This document shows positions 21,884 through 33,897 of a DNA stretch of 64,000 bases, piece by piece (the stretch's first letter is position 1; the number at the start of each line of letters is the position of its first letter). The DNA comes from Linanthus parryae (lineage: Eukaryota > Streptophyta > Magnoliopsida > Ericales > Polemoniaceae), in the NCBI GenBank assembly GCA_023055425.1, contig JALGPY010000013.1, positions 14,359,735 to 14,423,734 on the forward strand, in the 5' to 3' direction. The notes beneath the pieces are model-generated. The model did no database searches and was not told the DNA's origin. It worked only from the letters and a program-made list of their open reading frames with translations. The position numbers and the translations under genes were made by a program.

Positions 21884-22964
21884 TGAAAGCTCAGGTTGTT
21901 AAGGACTTGAAAGAGCTTGGCTATTTCAAGGCCTTGAAACTTTCAAGGCCTTGAAACTTGATTCAAAGTCTTGAAACTGTTAAACCTGAAAGCATATTCT
22001 CAGGGGGAGTTTTTCCGCTAACTCTCTGATCTTATATATTATCTCTTTTGCGTATGTTTGATTACCCGTTGTTAGATGATGAAAGACAAATTGTTCAACA
22101 TGTTTATAATCTTTCTATATCAACTGTTTGACCATGATAATGCAGGAAATATTGTTCTAAGTTTTGCAGGATTGTTTCCTAAACTGGATTGCTGCAGATT
22201 TGGAAACACTTGAAGAATTTGATCTTGTGATCAATTAGACGTGTTTGAAAGCTTCTCTTGATGTTTAAGGGAAGGATTACAACAATATCTCTGAAGATTA
22301 TGATCATTCAACCGTTGGAGAAGATCTCAAAGTAGTCAAACTCTGTTGCCTACAAAATAGGAAGGTTGTTGCTGAATATCTGGAGAGATTTGCAGAGTTG
22401 TTTGAAGTATTTAAAGAGCTAAAATCCGAATCAACAACTCCAGAATTCTCAACGGGCAAATACAGAGAAAGCATTCTGGATCAATAAGCATCAAGAAGTT
22501 CTTCATCTCTTCCAATCCATACATAGAATTCACTGCATTTCACTACAGTTTTCTACTCTTAAGTGATGTTCTGTATAGAGCTATATTGGTAGATCATTTC
22601 TGTATTATTTCTACATTCATTCTCAAGGATTGTTCAAAGTGAACAATAGAGAATTCTTAGTTAATCAGTTAGCTAGAGCAGGTACTAGACAGGTTAGGGA
22701 AAACCACAAGCTGTAACAGAGTAAGGGAACTCTCTGTGCTTGAGTTCTAGGGCTTAGCTTTTGATTAATAAGAATTGAGTTGAAAATCCTGCAGGGATCT
22801 AAACCCTAATGTATAGACGTAGGTCCAAGTGGACTGAACTCTATAAATCACTTGTCTTGTGCATTTTCAGTTCATCTAGTTTCAAAGCTTTTGCAGCATA
22901 CAAAATATGTTTATTTTTCAAGGGTTTGAACTTGTTTTCAAGATCTTGAAAAAGGCATACTTGT
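21884..22964 (+). repeat. SIRE-B 3' LTR, truncated at its right end
   Basis: Matches the 5' LTR from TGAAAGCTCAGG to ggcatacttgt, then switches to Angela LTR sequence (cctatagacgtggatc) at about 22965. The last ~180 bp of the LTR are missing. It contains two perfect palindromes back to back (21924-21939, 21941-21956). Confidence 0.8.
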
Positions 22965-23154
22965 ACAAACCTATAGACGTGGATCAACTGTAGAGACGAG
23001 GACAATATTCTTCGTGTGATCTCCCAAACCAAAAGGTACACATCTTCTATGTCCCTTATCATGTTATGATGTCTCTTCCTGTGATCCTTGGTGGGCTTTG
23101 AGTAGGAATTAATTTTTTGTTATTCCGCTGCGTTACCTACTTCAAAACCCAACA

Positions 23155-23547
23155 GTGCAATGGCACACTATATTTTTTGTAGTAAGAGGTTGGACGTAAC
23201 TAGGTTATTTTAAGGATTAAAAAACCTAGAGGCTTCGTATTATCTATATGATAGATAAATAAGGAGTTATTTGCCCAATTGAACCAAGAGTTTCATGGGA
23301 TGCAATTGGAATTGTTCCTACCTAATTAACTAAATTTTGGGTGACTTACCAAAGCAAGCTCAAAAGGAAGTGAAATATGGGTGTTCGCCCACTAGAAAAT
23401 ATAATGATATTTTCCGCATTAATATTTTGAGGGTTATTAATCCGTAGAAAAATAGTGAGAGTTGTATTTAATAATCTAGCCATTATTGAAGATAGTTAAT
23501 TGTTCACAAATAGTAAAACTTGTGTATTTTCCTTTTGTACAATTCCA
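23155..23547 (+). other. ANG1 untranslated leader, second part
   Basis: Aligns with the reverse complement of 37848-38250 in ANG3 (for example the ctagaaaatataatgatattttccgc region) and leads directly into the gag ATG at 23548. It begins exactly where 13351 leaves off. Confidence 0.75.
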
Positions 23548-26500
23548 ATGGAAAACAACTCATCGAACTCATCTCACTCCCTACGCTCTATCTTTGAGAA
23601 GGACAAGCTCTCGGGGACTAATTTTCTAGACAAACAGAAACTTAAGAATCATTCTCAAGCAGGAAAAGAAACTGTACGCTCTAGAGGAGCAAGTTCCTGG
23701 AGGTCCAGAAAACAATACTGCTATAGCCCTAAAGGCGTATCAAAAGTGTGTTGCTGACGCTAATGATGTGGCCTGCCTAATGTTATGCACCATGTCTTCT
23801 GAGCTTCAGAAGCAACATGAGAACATGAACGCAGTTGATATGATCGCACACTTAAAGCAGCTCTTCCAAGAGCAGGCTAGGTTGAGAGGTATAAAGTTTC
23901 CAAGGCATTGTTCAAATGTCATCTTTCATAAGGAAACCCCGTAGGGCCGTACGTGCTGTGTATGATAGGCTATCTTGAGAGCATCGGGCGCCTAGGTTTC
24001 CGGTGGTTCAAGAGTCGGCCGCCGATCTCATCTTACAATCATTGCCTGAAAGTTATGGACAGTTCATTATGAACTAAAACATGAATGATATTGTAAAACC
24101 GCTGCCAAATTGACTCAATATGTCGAGGACAGCTGAAAAAAAGCATCAAAAAGGGTAAGGGCGAATCCATTATGATGGTACAGAAAGGGAAGGGAAAAAG
24201 GTTTGCCTCTACCTCCAAGGGTAAAGGCAAGGCAGTTGCCTAACCCAAGGAACATGCCCTTAAGCCTTTTGGTGGAATTTCCAAAGGTGTGAATAAACGT
24301 GAGTGTCACTACTACCGTCAGCCTTGACAGTAGAGGAGGAACTGCTCAAAATATATGGAGGATAAGAGGCTTGGAATAGTGATTCCACCACCACCAGGTA
24401 TTTTTGTTATAGATGTCAACTTAACTGTCTCTTCATCATGGGTATTGGATACTGGATGTGGATCTCACATTTGTCGAAATGTGCAGGACCTAAAGAGAAG
24501 TAGAAGATTGGCTAAAGGGGAGATAGACCTGCGCATTAGGAATGGAGCAAGAGTTGCTGCATTGGCCGTAGGCGTGTACGAGCTGTCCCTGCCTTCAGGA
24601 TTAGTTTTAGAATTAAATAATTGCTATTTTGTGCCTTATATGAGCAGAAACATCATTTCTATTTCTTCTTTGGACAATGATGGTTTTACTATTTCAATAA
24701 AGAACAATTGTTGTTCCATTTATTTTGATAGTATACACTATTGTAGTGGGCAATTATTTAATGGACTGTATATCCTTGATCTAAGCAATCATGCCTATAA
24801 CATTACTACTAAGAGGATTAAAATAAATAATTAAAATCCTGCTTATCTATGGCACGGTCGTTTAGGCCATATAAATCAGAAACGCTTATCTAGACTCCAT
24901 AAGGATGGATTTCTAGACTAATTTGATATGGAATCATATGAGACATATGAGGCTTGCATATTGGAAAAATGACAAAGTCCCCTTTCAACAATAAAGCAGA
25001 AAGGACTAGTGAGCAATTGGCACTCGTGCATACTGATGCGTATTTGGGCCATTTGCCACGCCTGCCATGGGTGGTTATATCAACTTCATCATATTTACTG
25101 ATGATTTCAGTAGATATGGATTTGTATACCTTATGAAGGCCAAATCTGAATCCTTTGAAAGGTTCAAAGAATTAAAGAATGAAGTAGAGAAGCATCTTGG
25201 CAAAAGTAACAAGGCTCTACGATCGGATCGTGGAGGATAATACTTGAGGCAAGAGTTTGACGACTATCTTATAGAGTGTGGGATAATATCCCAACTTGCT
25301 CCACCCGGAACGCCACAATGGAATGGCGTGTGCGAGAGGAGGAATCGAACTCTATTAGATATGTTTCGATCTATGATGTGTCAAGTTGATCTTCCTTTAT
25401 CATTTTGGGGCTATGCTCTATTGAGTGAAACTTTAACCATTAACCGTGTTCCATCTAAATTAGTTATGAAGACACCACATGAGATGTGGAGTGGGAGGCC
25501 TCCCACAGTGTCGTTCATGAAGATTCGGGGATTCAATGTCTATGTAAAACGTTTACAATCAGACAAGCTATGGCCTAAGTCGGACAAATGCAAATTTGCG
25601 GGATACCCTAAGGAAACTAAGGGATATTATTTCTACAATCCAACTGAGAAAAAAGTGTTTGTTGCTCGGACTGTTGTGTTTCCAGAAAGAGAGTTTGTCT
25701 CTACAGAAGCAAGTGGGAGAACTGTAGAACTTGAAGAAGTTCTAGAACCATAAAACATTGATCCTACTATGGAACATAAAAAGGAACCACAAGAGGTTGT
25801 GGAACGGCCTGTTCAAGTAACACATGAGCTTCGTAGATCTAGTAGAGTGCTCCAGGAGCCAGAGAGGTATGGACTTCTCGTGACTGAATTTGTTGACACG
25901 ATGCTCATAGATGATGAGCCTACTACCTATGAAGAGGCCATAGAAGGGCTGGACTCTCAGAAGTGGCTTTAGGCCATGATATCCGAGATAGAATCCATGT
26001 ATACCAACAAAGTATGGACTTTTGTGGAACCACCCGAAGGGGCATGCCCCATAGGGTGCAAGTGGGTATTCAAGAAGAAGATCGACATGGATGGTAATGT
26101 GATTAACTATAAGGGCCGATTGGTGGCTAAAGGATTCAGACAGATTCATGGTATTGACTATGATGAAACCTTTTCACCAGTCGCAATGACCAAATCCATC
26201 CGAATCTTACTTGCTATTGCAGCATACTACGACTATGAGATTTGGCAGATGGATGTCAAAACAGAATTCCTGTATGTGAATCTCCTCAAGGATGTGTACA
26301 TGACACAGCCTGAGGGTTTTGAAGATCCAAAGAAAGCCAACAAAATATGTAAACTGCAACGATCCATTTATGGATTATAGCAAGCTTCTAGGAGTTGGAA
26401 TCGACATTTTGATGAAGTAGTCAAAGAGTTTGGGTTCATCAGAAACGAAGATGAATCTTATGTATACAAGAAGGTTAGTGGAAGCTATGTTGCTTTTCTA

Positions 26501-27371
26501 GTCTTATATGTGGATGACGTACTACATTGGAAATAACATTCCCATGCCGCAATCTATTAAAGATTGGCTAGGAAAGTGTTTCTCAAAGAAAGACTTAGGA
26601 GAAGCAGCCTATATACTATGTATAAAGATCTATAGAGATAGATCTAAAAGGATGCTCGGCCTGAGTCAAAGTACATACATAGACAAGGTGCTGAAACGGT
26701 TCAGCATGCAATAATCCAAGAAGGGATTCTTTCCCATGTCGCATGGAATCACTCTTTTTCAAAGAGTGGTTATCCTTCCAATAAGGTTGAGAAAGAACGC
26801 ATGAGTAGGGTTCCCTATGCCTCGGCCATAGGATCCATCACGTACGCCATGTTATGTACTAGACCAGATGTATTATATGTATTGAGTATGACAAGCAAAT
26901 ATCAGTCCAATCCAGGTGAGATTCACTGGATTGCAATCAAGAACATCCTAACGTACTTGAGAAGAACTAAGGACGCGTTCTTGATATTTGGAGGTGAAGA
27001 AGATTTGCGTGTAAGGGGTTACACGGATTCAAGCTTCTAGACCGACAGAGATGATTTCAGATCACAGTCGGGGTTTGTATTTGTCTAAATGGAGCAGCGG
27101 TGATCTGGAAAAGTTCCAAGCAAGAGACGGTGGCTGATTCTACAACAGAGGCTGAGTATATTGCTCCGAATGGCGCAGCAAAATAAGCTGTTTAGATTAG
27201 GAAGTTCGTTATTGAGATTGGCGTGGTTCCTGGCATTGCAGATCCAATAGAGTTGTATTGCGACAACACTGGTGCGGTCGTGCAGTCAAAGGAACCCAGG
27301 TTGCACCAGAAATCCAAGTACGTACTCAGGAAGTTCCAACTTATTCGAGATATTATCGAAAGATGGGACAT
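23548..27371 (+). pseudogene. ANG1 gag-pol, main part
   Basis: Starts MENNSSNSSHSLRSIFEKDK at 23548 and follows the ANG3 polyprotein domain for domain, with many frameshifts and stops. Gag occupies 23548-24300. The zinc knuckle near 24303 is degraded. The protease VLDTGCGSHICRN (about 24441) keeps DTG. GAG-pre-integrase and integrase cover 24840-25750, with RSDRG followed by a stop at 25238 and NGVCERRNR. RT covers 25976-26560 (KWVFKKKIDMDGN, QMDVKTEFLY; the YVDD region at ~26505-26520 is frameshifted). RNase H covers 27000-27371. Coding is cut at 27371 by ANG2 and resumes at 44227 with the last ~40 codons. It is a dead copy. Confidence 0.8.
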
Positions 27372-27374
27372 TGC

Positions 27375-28777
27375 TATAGGGTTTTGATCATGGGTACGCA
27401 TGATCAAAAAGATAAATTATCCATTCAAGACCCTCCAAGGATCACACGAAGAGAATCATAACGATGGTAAAGGAAGAAACATGTTACACCACTTAGGGTT
27501 CTCCTATGATGACTTGTAACGTGAACTGTGTCATGTCTCTACGGTTGGTCCACACCTAGAGTTGAGATCTTGATCTTCCTTCTCCTTAGTGCTATCTTGG
27601 ACCGGAGGAAGAGGAAGAAGAAATCACGCAACAGAGATCACAAAGGTAGCTTTCGGCTTCCTCTTGTGGCCGACGGGTATAGGGGGGGAGGACGGCTAGG
27701 GGTCTAGGCGTCTAGCTTGTCTTGCTCTCTCTCCTTTGTTCTCTCCCAGTCAACTTATGTTATGAGCATTACTGTGGGAAGGAAGCTAGGAGTATCCTTC
27801 ATATAGTCCAACAACTCCTTTTCAACTACCTAAAGGCCCTTCCTAATCAAACACGAGTTCGGATTAGTCCCTTCCTTGCATATTAGTCCTACTAAGTTTG
27901 CAAGGTGTTGCAAAGTGATCCTTCTAATTAATTAATCATATTAATTAATTCACAAATCTAGTTCAACCCTATGTAGCGTGTGACCCCGTAGGTTCTATCT
28001 GGTTAGTAGCAACATCTGCTAATATGGAGCGGTCTCTAGCAAGGCATCCATTCTAGCCAACTAATAGAATAGTCATCCGACAAATCTTGTGCAAGTAATT
28101 ATCACATCCCTTTGTCTCTATATCCGGATTGGACACGATACATACAAGTCACACTAGTATATCCAATCCATAGTTTCTCGATCCTGGGAAAAGCCTTATT
28201 CGTGCAAATAACATCAATATCCCATATTGATTTATTTGAGTCCGGCCAAATATTCCATAAGCACTATCCCTCGAGTGGCCTCGGATATTTGCTCCCTTTA
28301 TGTGGGAGGGACAAATTCTGTCTTTATAATCTTGATTCTTATTGTATCCGGTACGGGCCTTTATAGCTACCCAGTTACGGTGTAGCGTTTGACGCTTCCA
28401 AAATCACAATAATCCACAACTAGATAATCTAGTGACTTCAAGTCTAAGGATGACAATACCGTTGTCACCACGAGAAGCGCTTGTGAATTTACATAACATG
28501 TATGTAGCCTTCTCGGAGATGGTTCAATCCAGTATGCCATTACCTTTAATGCATACCCATGTGTTCGATCATGATATCTCCATATCAATCCAACCCCATA
28601 CTATTTATAGATGATTGTCCTATTTAATCATTATAATCGACTAGGGATATTTAAGATAAACAACAAAATTGTAAATCTAAGGACTTCATTATATTAAAGT
28701 TCCAATAATACAACGAATATTCTAGCCAAAATAAGTTCATACTAAACTAGATTGCCTCTAGAACATCTATTCCAACA
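27375..28777 (-). repeat. ANG2 3' LTR
   Basis: Reverse complement runs TGTTGGAATAGA...CCTA(ta). The left border is slightly eroded (expected TGTAGGG, reads TATAGGG). It differs at many positions from the 5' LTR at 42826-44221 but shares its sub-family-specific blocks. Confidence 0.85.
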
Positions 28778-28790
28778 GTCTCCCACTTGC
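28778..28790 (-). other. ANG2 polypurine tract
   Basis: Complement reads GCAAGTGGGAGAC directly before the 3' LTR, identical to that of ANG1 (44349-44361) and ANG3 (33884-33896). Confidence 0.8.
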
Positions 28791-28791
28791 A

Positions 28792-31700
28792 TTAGAGCCA
28801 ATCTGATGCATCCCGTATGCCAATGCTCCTAGTGTGCCCTTCATACTTGCGCTGAACAAGCGTCTTTGTAAGTGGATCTGACAGATTCTCATCTGTACGA
28901 CTCTTATTGATCCGAACGTCTCCTCTATCGATAATATCTCGAATAAGATGGAACTTCCTGCGCACGTGTTTGGATTTCTGGTGTGACCGGGGCTCCTTTG
29001 ATTGCGCGATCGCCCCTGTGTTGTCACAGTACAACTCTTATGGATCCTCAATGCTAGGAACCACACCAAGTTCAAAAACAAATTTCCTAATCCAAACAGC
29101 TTCCTTTGCTTCGCCATTTGCAGCGATGTACTCGGCCTCTGTTGTAGAATCAGCCATCGTCTCTTGCTTGGAACTCTTCCAGCTCACCGCTGCTCCATTC
29201 AGGTAAAAAACATATCCCGATTGTGATATGAAATCATCTCTGTCGGTTTGGAAACTTGCATCCGTGTAACCCTTTACACGCAACTCTTCCTCACCACCAA
29301 ATATCAATAAAGCATCCTTTGTTCTTCTCAAGTACTTTAGGATGTTCTTGACCGCAATACAATGACTCTAACCTGGATTGGATTGGTATATGCTTGTCAT
29401 ACTCAAGGCATATGACACATCTGGTTTGGTTCATAATCATGGCGCACATGATAGATCCTATGGTTGAGGCATAGGTAATCCTACTCATCTGTTCCTTCTC
29501 AATCTCATTGGAAGAACAATCACTCTTCGAAAGAGTAATTCAATGTGACATGGTAAAGAATCCCTTCTTGGAATCTTGTACGTTGAGCCACTTCAACACC
29601 TTCTCCATATATGTACTTTGACTTAGGCCTAGCAGTCTTTTAGATGTATCTCTATAGATATTTATACCAAGTATATTTGGCTGCTTTCCCTAAGTCTTTC
29701 ATTGAGAAACACTTTCCTAGCCAATCTTTAACAGATTGCAGCATGGGAATGTAGTTTCCAATGAATAGTATGTCATCCACATACAAGAACAGAAAAGCTA
29801 CAGAGCTCCCACTAACCTTCTTGTAGACACAAGACTCATCTTCGTTTCTGATGAAGCTAAACTCTTTGACTACTTCATCAAAACTTCGATTCCAACTCCT
29901 AGAAGCTTTCTTCAATCCATAAATGGATCGTTGCAGCTTACAGACTTTGTTGGCTTGCTTTGGACCTTCAAAACCCTCAGGCTGTATCATATACACGTCC
30001 TCGAAGAGATACCCATAGAGGAATCCTGTTTTGACATCCATCTGCCAAATCTCATAGTCGTAGTATGCTGCAATAGCAAGTAGGATTCGGATGGATTTGG
30101 TCATAGCGACTGGTGAAAAGGTTTCATCATAGTCAATACCATGAATCTGTATGAACCATTTAGCTACCAATCGGCCCTTATAGGTAATCACATTACCATC
30201 CATGTCGATCTTCTTCTTTAAGACCCACTTTCACCCTACGGGTCGCGTCCCCTTCGGTGGTTCCACCAATGTCCATACTTTGTTGGTATACATGGATTCC
30301 ATCTCGGATCTCATGGCTTCAAGCCAATTCTGAGAGTCCGGACATTTCATGGCCTCTTCATAACTATTAGGCTCATCATCTATGAGCATCGTGTCACCAG
30401 ACTCAGTCACGAGAAGTCCATACCTCTCAGGATCCTGGCGTAATCTACAAGATCTACGAAGCTCTTGTGTTACTTGAACAAGCTTCACTTCTTGTGGTTC
30501 CTGCTCATGTTACATAGTAGGATCAGTGCTTTGTGGATCTTGAACTTCTTCAAGTTCTACATTCCTCCCACTTGCTTCGTTAGAGACAAACTCTCTTTCT
30601 AGAAACACGCCGGACCGAGCAAAAAACACTTTGTTCTCAGTTGGATTGTAGAAGTAGTAACCCTTAGTTTCCTTAGGGTACCCCACAAACTTACACTTAT
30701 CCGTTTTTTTCCCTAACTTGTCTGACTGTAAACGCTTTACATAGACATCGCAGCCCCAAATCTTCATGAACGACAGTGTGGGACGCCTCCCACACCACAT
30801 CTCATGTGGTGTCTTCATGACTGGTTTAGATGGAACAAGGTTAATGGTGAAAGCTTCACTTCATAGAGCATAGCCCCAAAATGATAATGGAAGGTCGGTT
30901 TGACACATCATAGATCGAACCATATCCAATAGTGTTTGATTCCTCCTCTCGGACACGCCATTCAATTGTGGCATTCTGGGTGGAGTGAGAGGGGACACGA
31001 TCCCACACTCTCTAAGATAATCGTCAAAATCTTGGCTCAAGTACTCTCATCCACGATCTGATCGTAGAGCCTTGATACTTTTGCCAAGTTGCTTCTCTAC
31101 TTCACTCTTGAATTCTTTGAACCTTTTAAAGGATTCGGATTTGGCCTTCATAAGGTATACAAATCCATATCTACTGAAATCATCAGTAAATGTGATGAAG
31201 TAGACGTAACCATCCCTGGCAGGCGTGGAAAATGGCCCACATAAATCAGTATGAACGAGCGACAATTGCTCACCAGTCCTCTCACCTTTCTTATTGAAAG
31301 GTGACTTTGTCATTTTTCCCAATAAACAAGCCCCACATGTCTCATATGATTAAAATCAAATGAGTCTAGAAATCCATCCTTATTGAGTCTAGATACATGT
31401 TTCTCGTTTATGTGGCCTAAACGACAGTGCCATAAGTAAGCAGGATTTAAACCATTTATTTTAATCCTCTTAGTATTAATGTTGTAGACATGATTGCTTA
31501 GATCAAGGACATACAGTCCATTAAATAATTGCACACAACAATAGTGAATATTATTAAAATAAATAGAACAACAATTGTTCTTTATTGAAATAATAAAACT
31601 TTCCTTCCCCAAACAAGAAATAGAAATAATGTTTCTGCTCATAGCAGGCACAAAATAGTAATTATTCAATTCTAAAACTAATCTTGAAGGCAGACACAGC

Positions 31701-32453
31701 TCGTACACGCCTACGGCCAATGCAGCAACCTTTGCTCCATTCCCAACGTGCAGGTCTATCTCCCCTTTAGTCATTCTTACACTTCTCTTTAGATCCTGCA
31801 CATTTCGAAAAATGTGAGATCCACATCCAGTATCCAATACCCACGATGTAGAGATAGTTAAATTGACATCTACAACAAAAATACTTGGTGGTGGTGGAAT
31901 CACTATTCCAAGCCTCTTGTCCTCCAGATATTTTGGGCAGTTCCTCCTCCGGTGTCCAGGCTGACTGCAGTAGTGACACTCACCTTTAGTTACACCTTTG
32001 GAAATTCCACCAACAGGCTTAAGGGAAGGTTCCTTGGGTTTGGAAACTGACTTGCCTTTTCCCTTGGAGGATGAGGCAAACCTTTTGCCCTTTCCTTTCT
32101 GCACCATCATAATGGCCTTTCCCTTGCCCTTGTTGATGCTTTGTTTAGCTTTCCTAAACATATTGAGTAAATTTGGCAGTGGTTTCACGATCGCTTTCAT
32201 GTTATAGTTCATGATGAACTGTCCATAACTTTCAGGCAACGATTGCAACACGAGATCGGTGGCCAACTCTTGGCCGACCGGGAACCCTAGTCGTGAGGTC
32301 CCACAGGGTTTCCTTCAGCCAGATGACATTTGAACAATGCCTTAGAAACTTCATACTTCTCAACCCTTGCTTGCTCTTGGAAGAGCTGCTTTAAGTGTTC
32401 GATGCAATCATGTTCTCATGTTGCTTATGAAGCTCATAGGTCATGGTGGTTTC
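28792..32453 (-). pseudogene. ANG2 gag-pol, main part
   Basis: Read from high to low: gag C-terminal half, broken near 32280-32300; zinc knuckle CHYCSQPGHRRRNC; protease VLDTGCGSHIFRN (31310-32266, DTG intact); integrase (31047-31322, LRSDRG, then 30510-30818); RT (30231-30488 and 29652-30203, FLYVDDILFIG with YVDD intact); RNase H (29038-29331, STTEAEYIAAN) and C-terminus (28792-29034). Each segment is separated from the next by a stop or frameshift, so at least eight breaks. The gag N-terminus lies at 40968-41177 on the far side of ANG3. Confidence 0.8.
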
Positions 32454-33883
32454 TGTAGGGTTTTGATTCATGGATCGCGCAAACGGAAGCATAATCAAAC
32501 AATAGCCATGCAAAACCCTCCAAGGATCACAAGTCTAGATGCATAACGATAGTGAAGGTAAGAAATCATAAACACACCTTTGGGTTCTCCTTGATGACTT
32601 CAAACGCGAATAGTGTCACGTTCTCTATAGTTGATCCACGCCTAGAGTTGATCCTAGATCTCCAATCTCCTTAGTGCTAGCCCGAAATGAGAGGAGGGTG
32701 AAGGAATCACGCAAAACGAGGCAAAAGGAAAGGGGCTCGGCCCTTCTTTTGGCCGACGAGGACGAGGGCGGCGGCAAGGGGGGCGTCGGCCTCCTTTGTG
32801 GCTTGCTCTCTCTCCTTTGTTCTCTCCCACTCTTGTTATGTTCTCTTTAGAGCATAAGTTATGAGGAAGGAAGGAAGGAGGGTCCTTTATATAGTCCAAC
32901 AACTCCTTATTAACTACCTAAAGGACTTATTCTAGTCCTACTAGAATTCAATTTAGTCCCTTCCTTGCAAATTAGTCCCTACTAAGTTTGCAAGGGTTTG
33001 CAAAGTGATCCTTCTAATTAATTAATCCAATTAATTAATTCCCAAATCTAGTACAACTCTATATAGCGTGTGACCCCATAGGTTCTATCTAGTTGGTAGC
33101 AACTCTTTGCTAATATGGAGCGGTTTCTAGCAAAACATCCATTCTAGCCAACTAATAGAATAGTCATCTAGACAACCTTGTACAAGTAATTGTCTCATCC
33201 CTTTGCCTCCATATCCGGATTGGACACGAGACATACAAGTCACACTCGTATATCCAATCCCTAGTTTCTCGATCCATGGAATAGCCTTATTCGTGCAAAT
33301 AACATCAATATCCTATATTGATTTATTTGAGTCTGGCCAGACATTCTATAAGCACTATCCTTCGAGTGGCCCAGGATATCTGCTCCCGTTATGTGGGAGG
33401 GGCAAATCCTCTCTACGTCCACTACGATCTCTAAGCTTGCTTCTCATTGTATCCAGTACACGCCTTTATAACCACCCAGTTACGGTGTAGCGTTTAACGC
33501 TACCAAGATCACAATGATCCACAACTAGAATATCTAGTGACTTCAAGTCTAAGGATGACAATACCATTGTACCCGAGAAGCACTTGTGACTTAACATAAC
33601 GTGTGTGTAGCCTTCTCGGTGATGGGTCAATCCAGTGCAACATTCCGTAATGCACACCTATGTGTTGGATCGTGATATCTCCATATCAATCCAACCCCAT
33701 ACTAGTCTATAGATGATTGTCCCATTTAATCATTATACTTGACTAGGGATATTTAAGATAAACAACACGATTGTAAATCTAAGGACTTCATTATATTAAA
33801 TATCCAATAAATAATAAATGAATTTTCTAGCCATATACAAATTCATACTAAACTAGATTGCCTCTAGGGCATCTATTCCAACA
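32454..33883 (-). repeat. ANG3 3' LTR
   Basis: 1430 bp. Complement starts TGTTGGAATAGATGCCC and ends CCCTACA. Compared with 39533-40962 I count differences near 32511, 32583, 32672, 32677, 32686, 32846, 32914 and 33879. Confidence 0.9.
32886..32893 (-). promoter_or_regulatory. TATA box of ANG3 LTR
   Basis: Complement TATATAAA in ggactatataaagga; the equivalent site lies in the 5' LTR at about 39965-39972, which would drive transcription of the element. Confidence 0.65.
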
Positions 33884-33896
33884 GTCTCCCACTTGC
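33884..33896 (-). other. ANG3 polypurine tract
   Basis: Complement GCAAGTGGGAGAC, directly before the 3' LTR and just after the pol stop codon at 33898-33900. Confidence 0.85.
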
Positions 33897-33897
33897 A

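Larger units (their letters stand above)
14078..22964 (+). mobile_element. SIRE-B: SIRE-like Ty1/copia element with post-pol ORF
   Basis: 5' LTR 14078-15391, primer site 15394-15405, gag 15442-17275, pol 17281-20458 in the order protease, integrase, RT, RNase H, a 1.4 kb post-pol region with an extra ORF (20913-21386), two purine tracts, and a truncated 3' LTR 21884-22964. SIRE features are the primer site, two knuckles, RNase H tail CDNTSAISITKN and FTKPLADERF, and an extra ORF after pol. It is peppered with palindromes of the TTTCAAGGCCTTGAAA type. The right end is truncated by a deletion. Confidence 0.85.
13352..23154 (+). repeat. Solo Angela-like LTR in the ANG1 leader, split by SIRE-B
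   Basis: Left part 13352-14077 starts TGTTGGAATAGGTTCCC; right part 22965-23154 ends ...CAAAACCCAACA. Flanks are gtgcg (13347-13351) and gtgca (23155-23159), a 5-bp target duplication with one mismatch, and the flanking leader reads through when joined. Only about 916 bp of an expected ~1400 remain. About 500 bp of its middle and the last ~180 bp of SIRE-B's 3' LTR are missing at the right SIRE-B junction. Confidence 0.75.

Noticed and set aside
32654..32902. 82-codon ORF repeated at 39733-39981
   Set aside because: It lies in the LTR around the TATA box, and it is repeated only because the two LTRs are identical.
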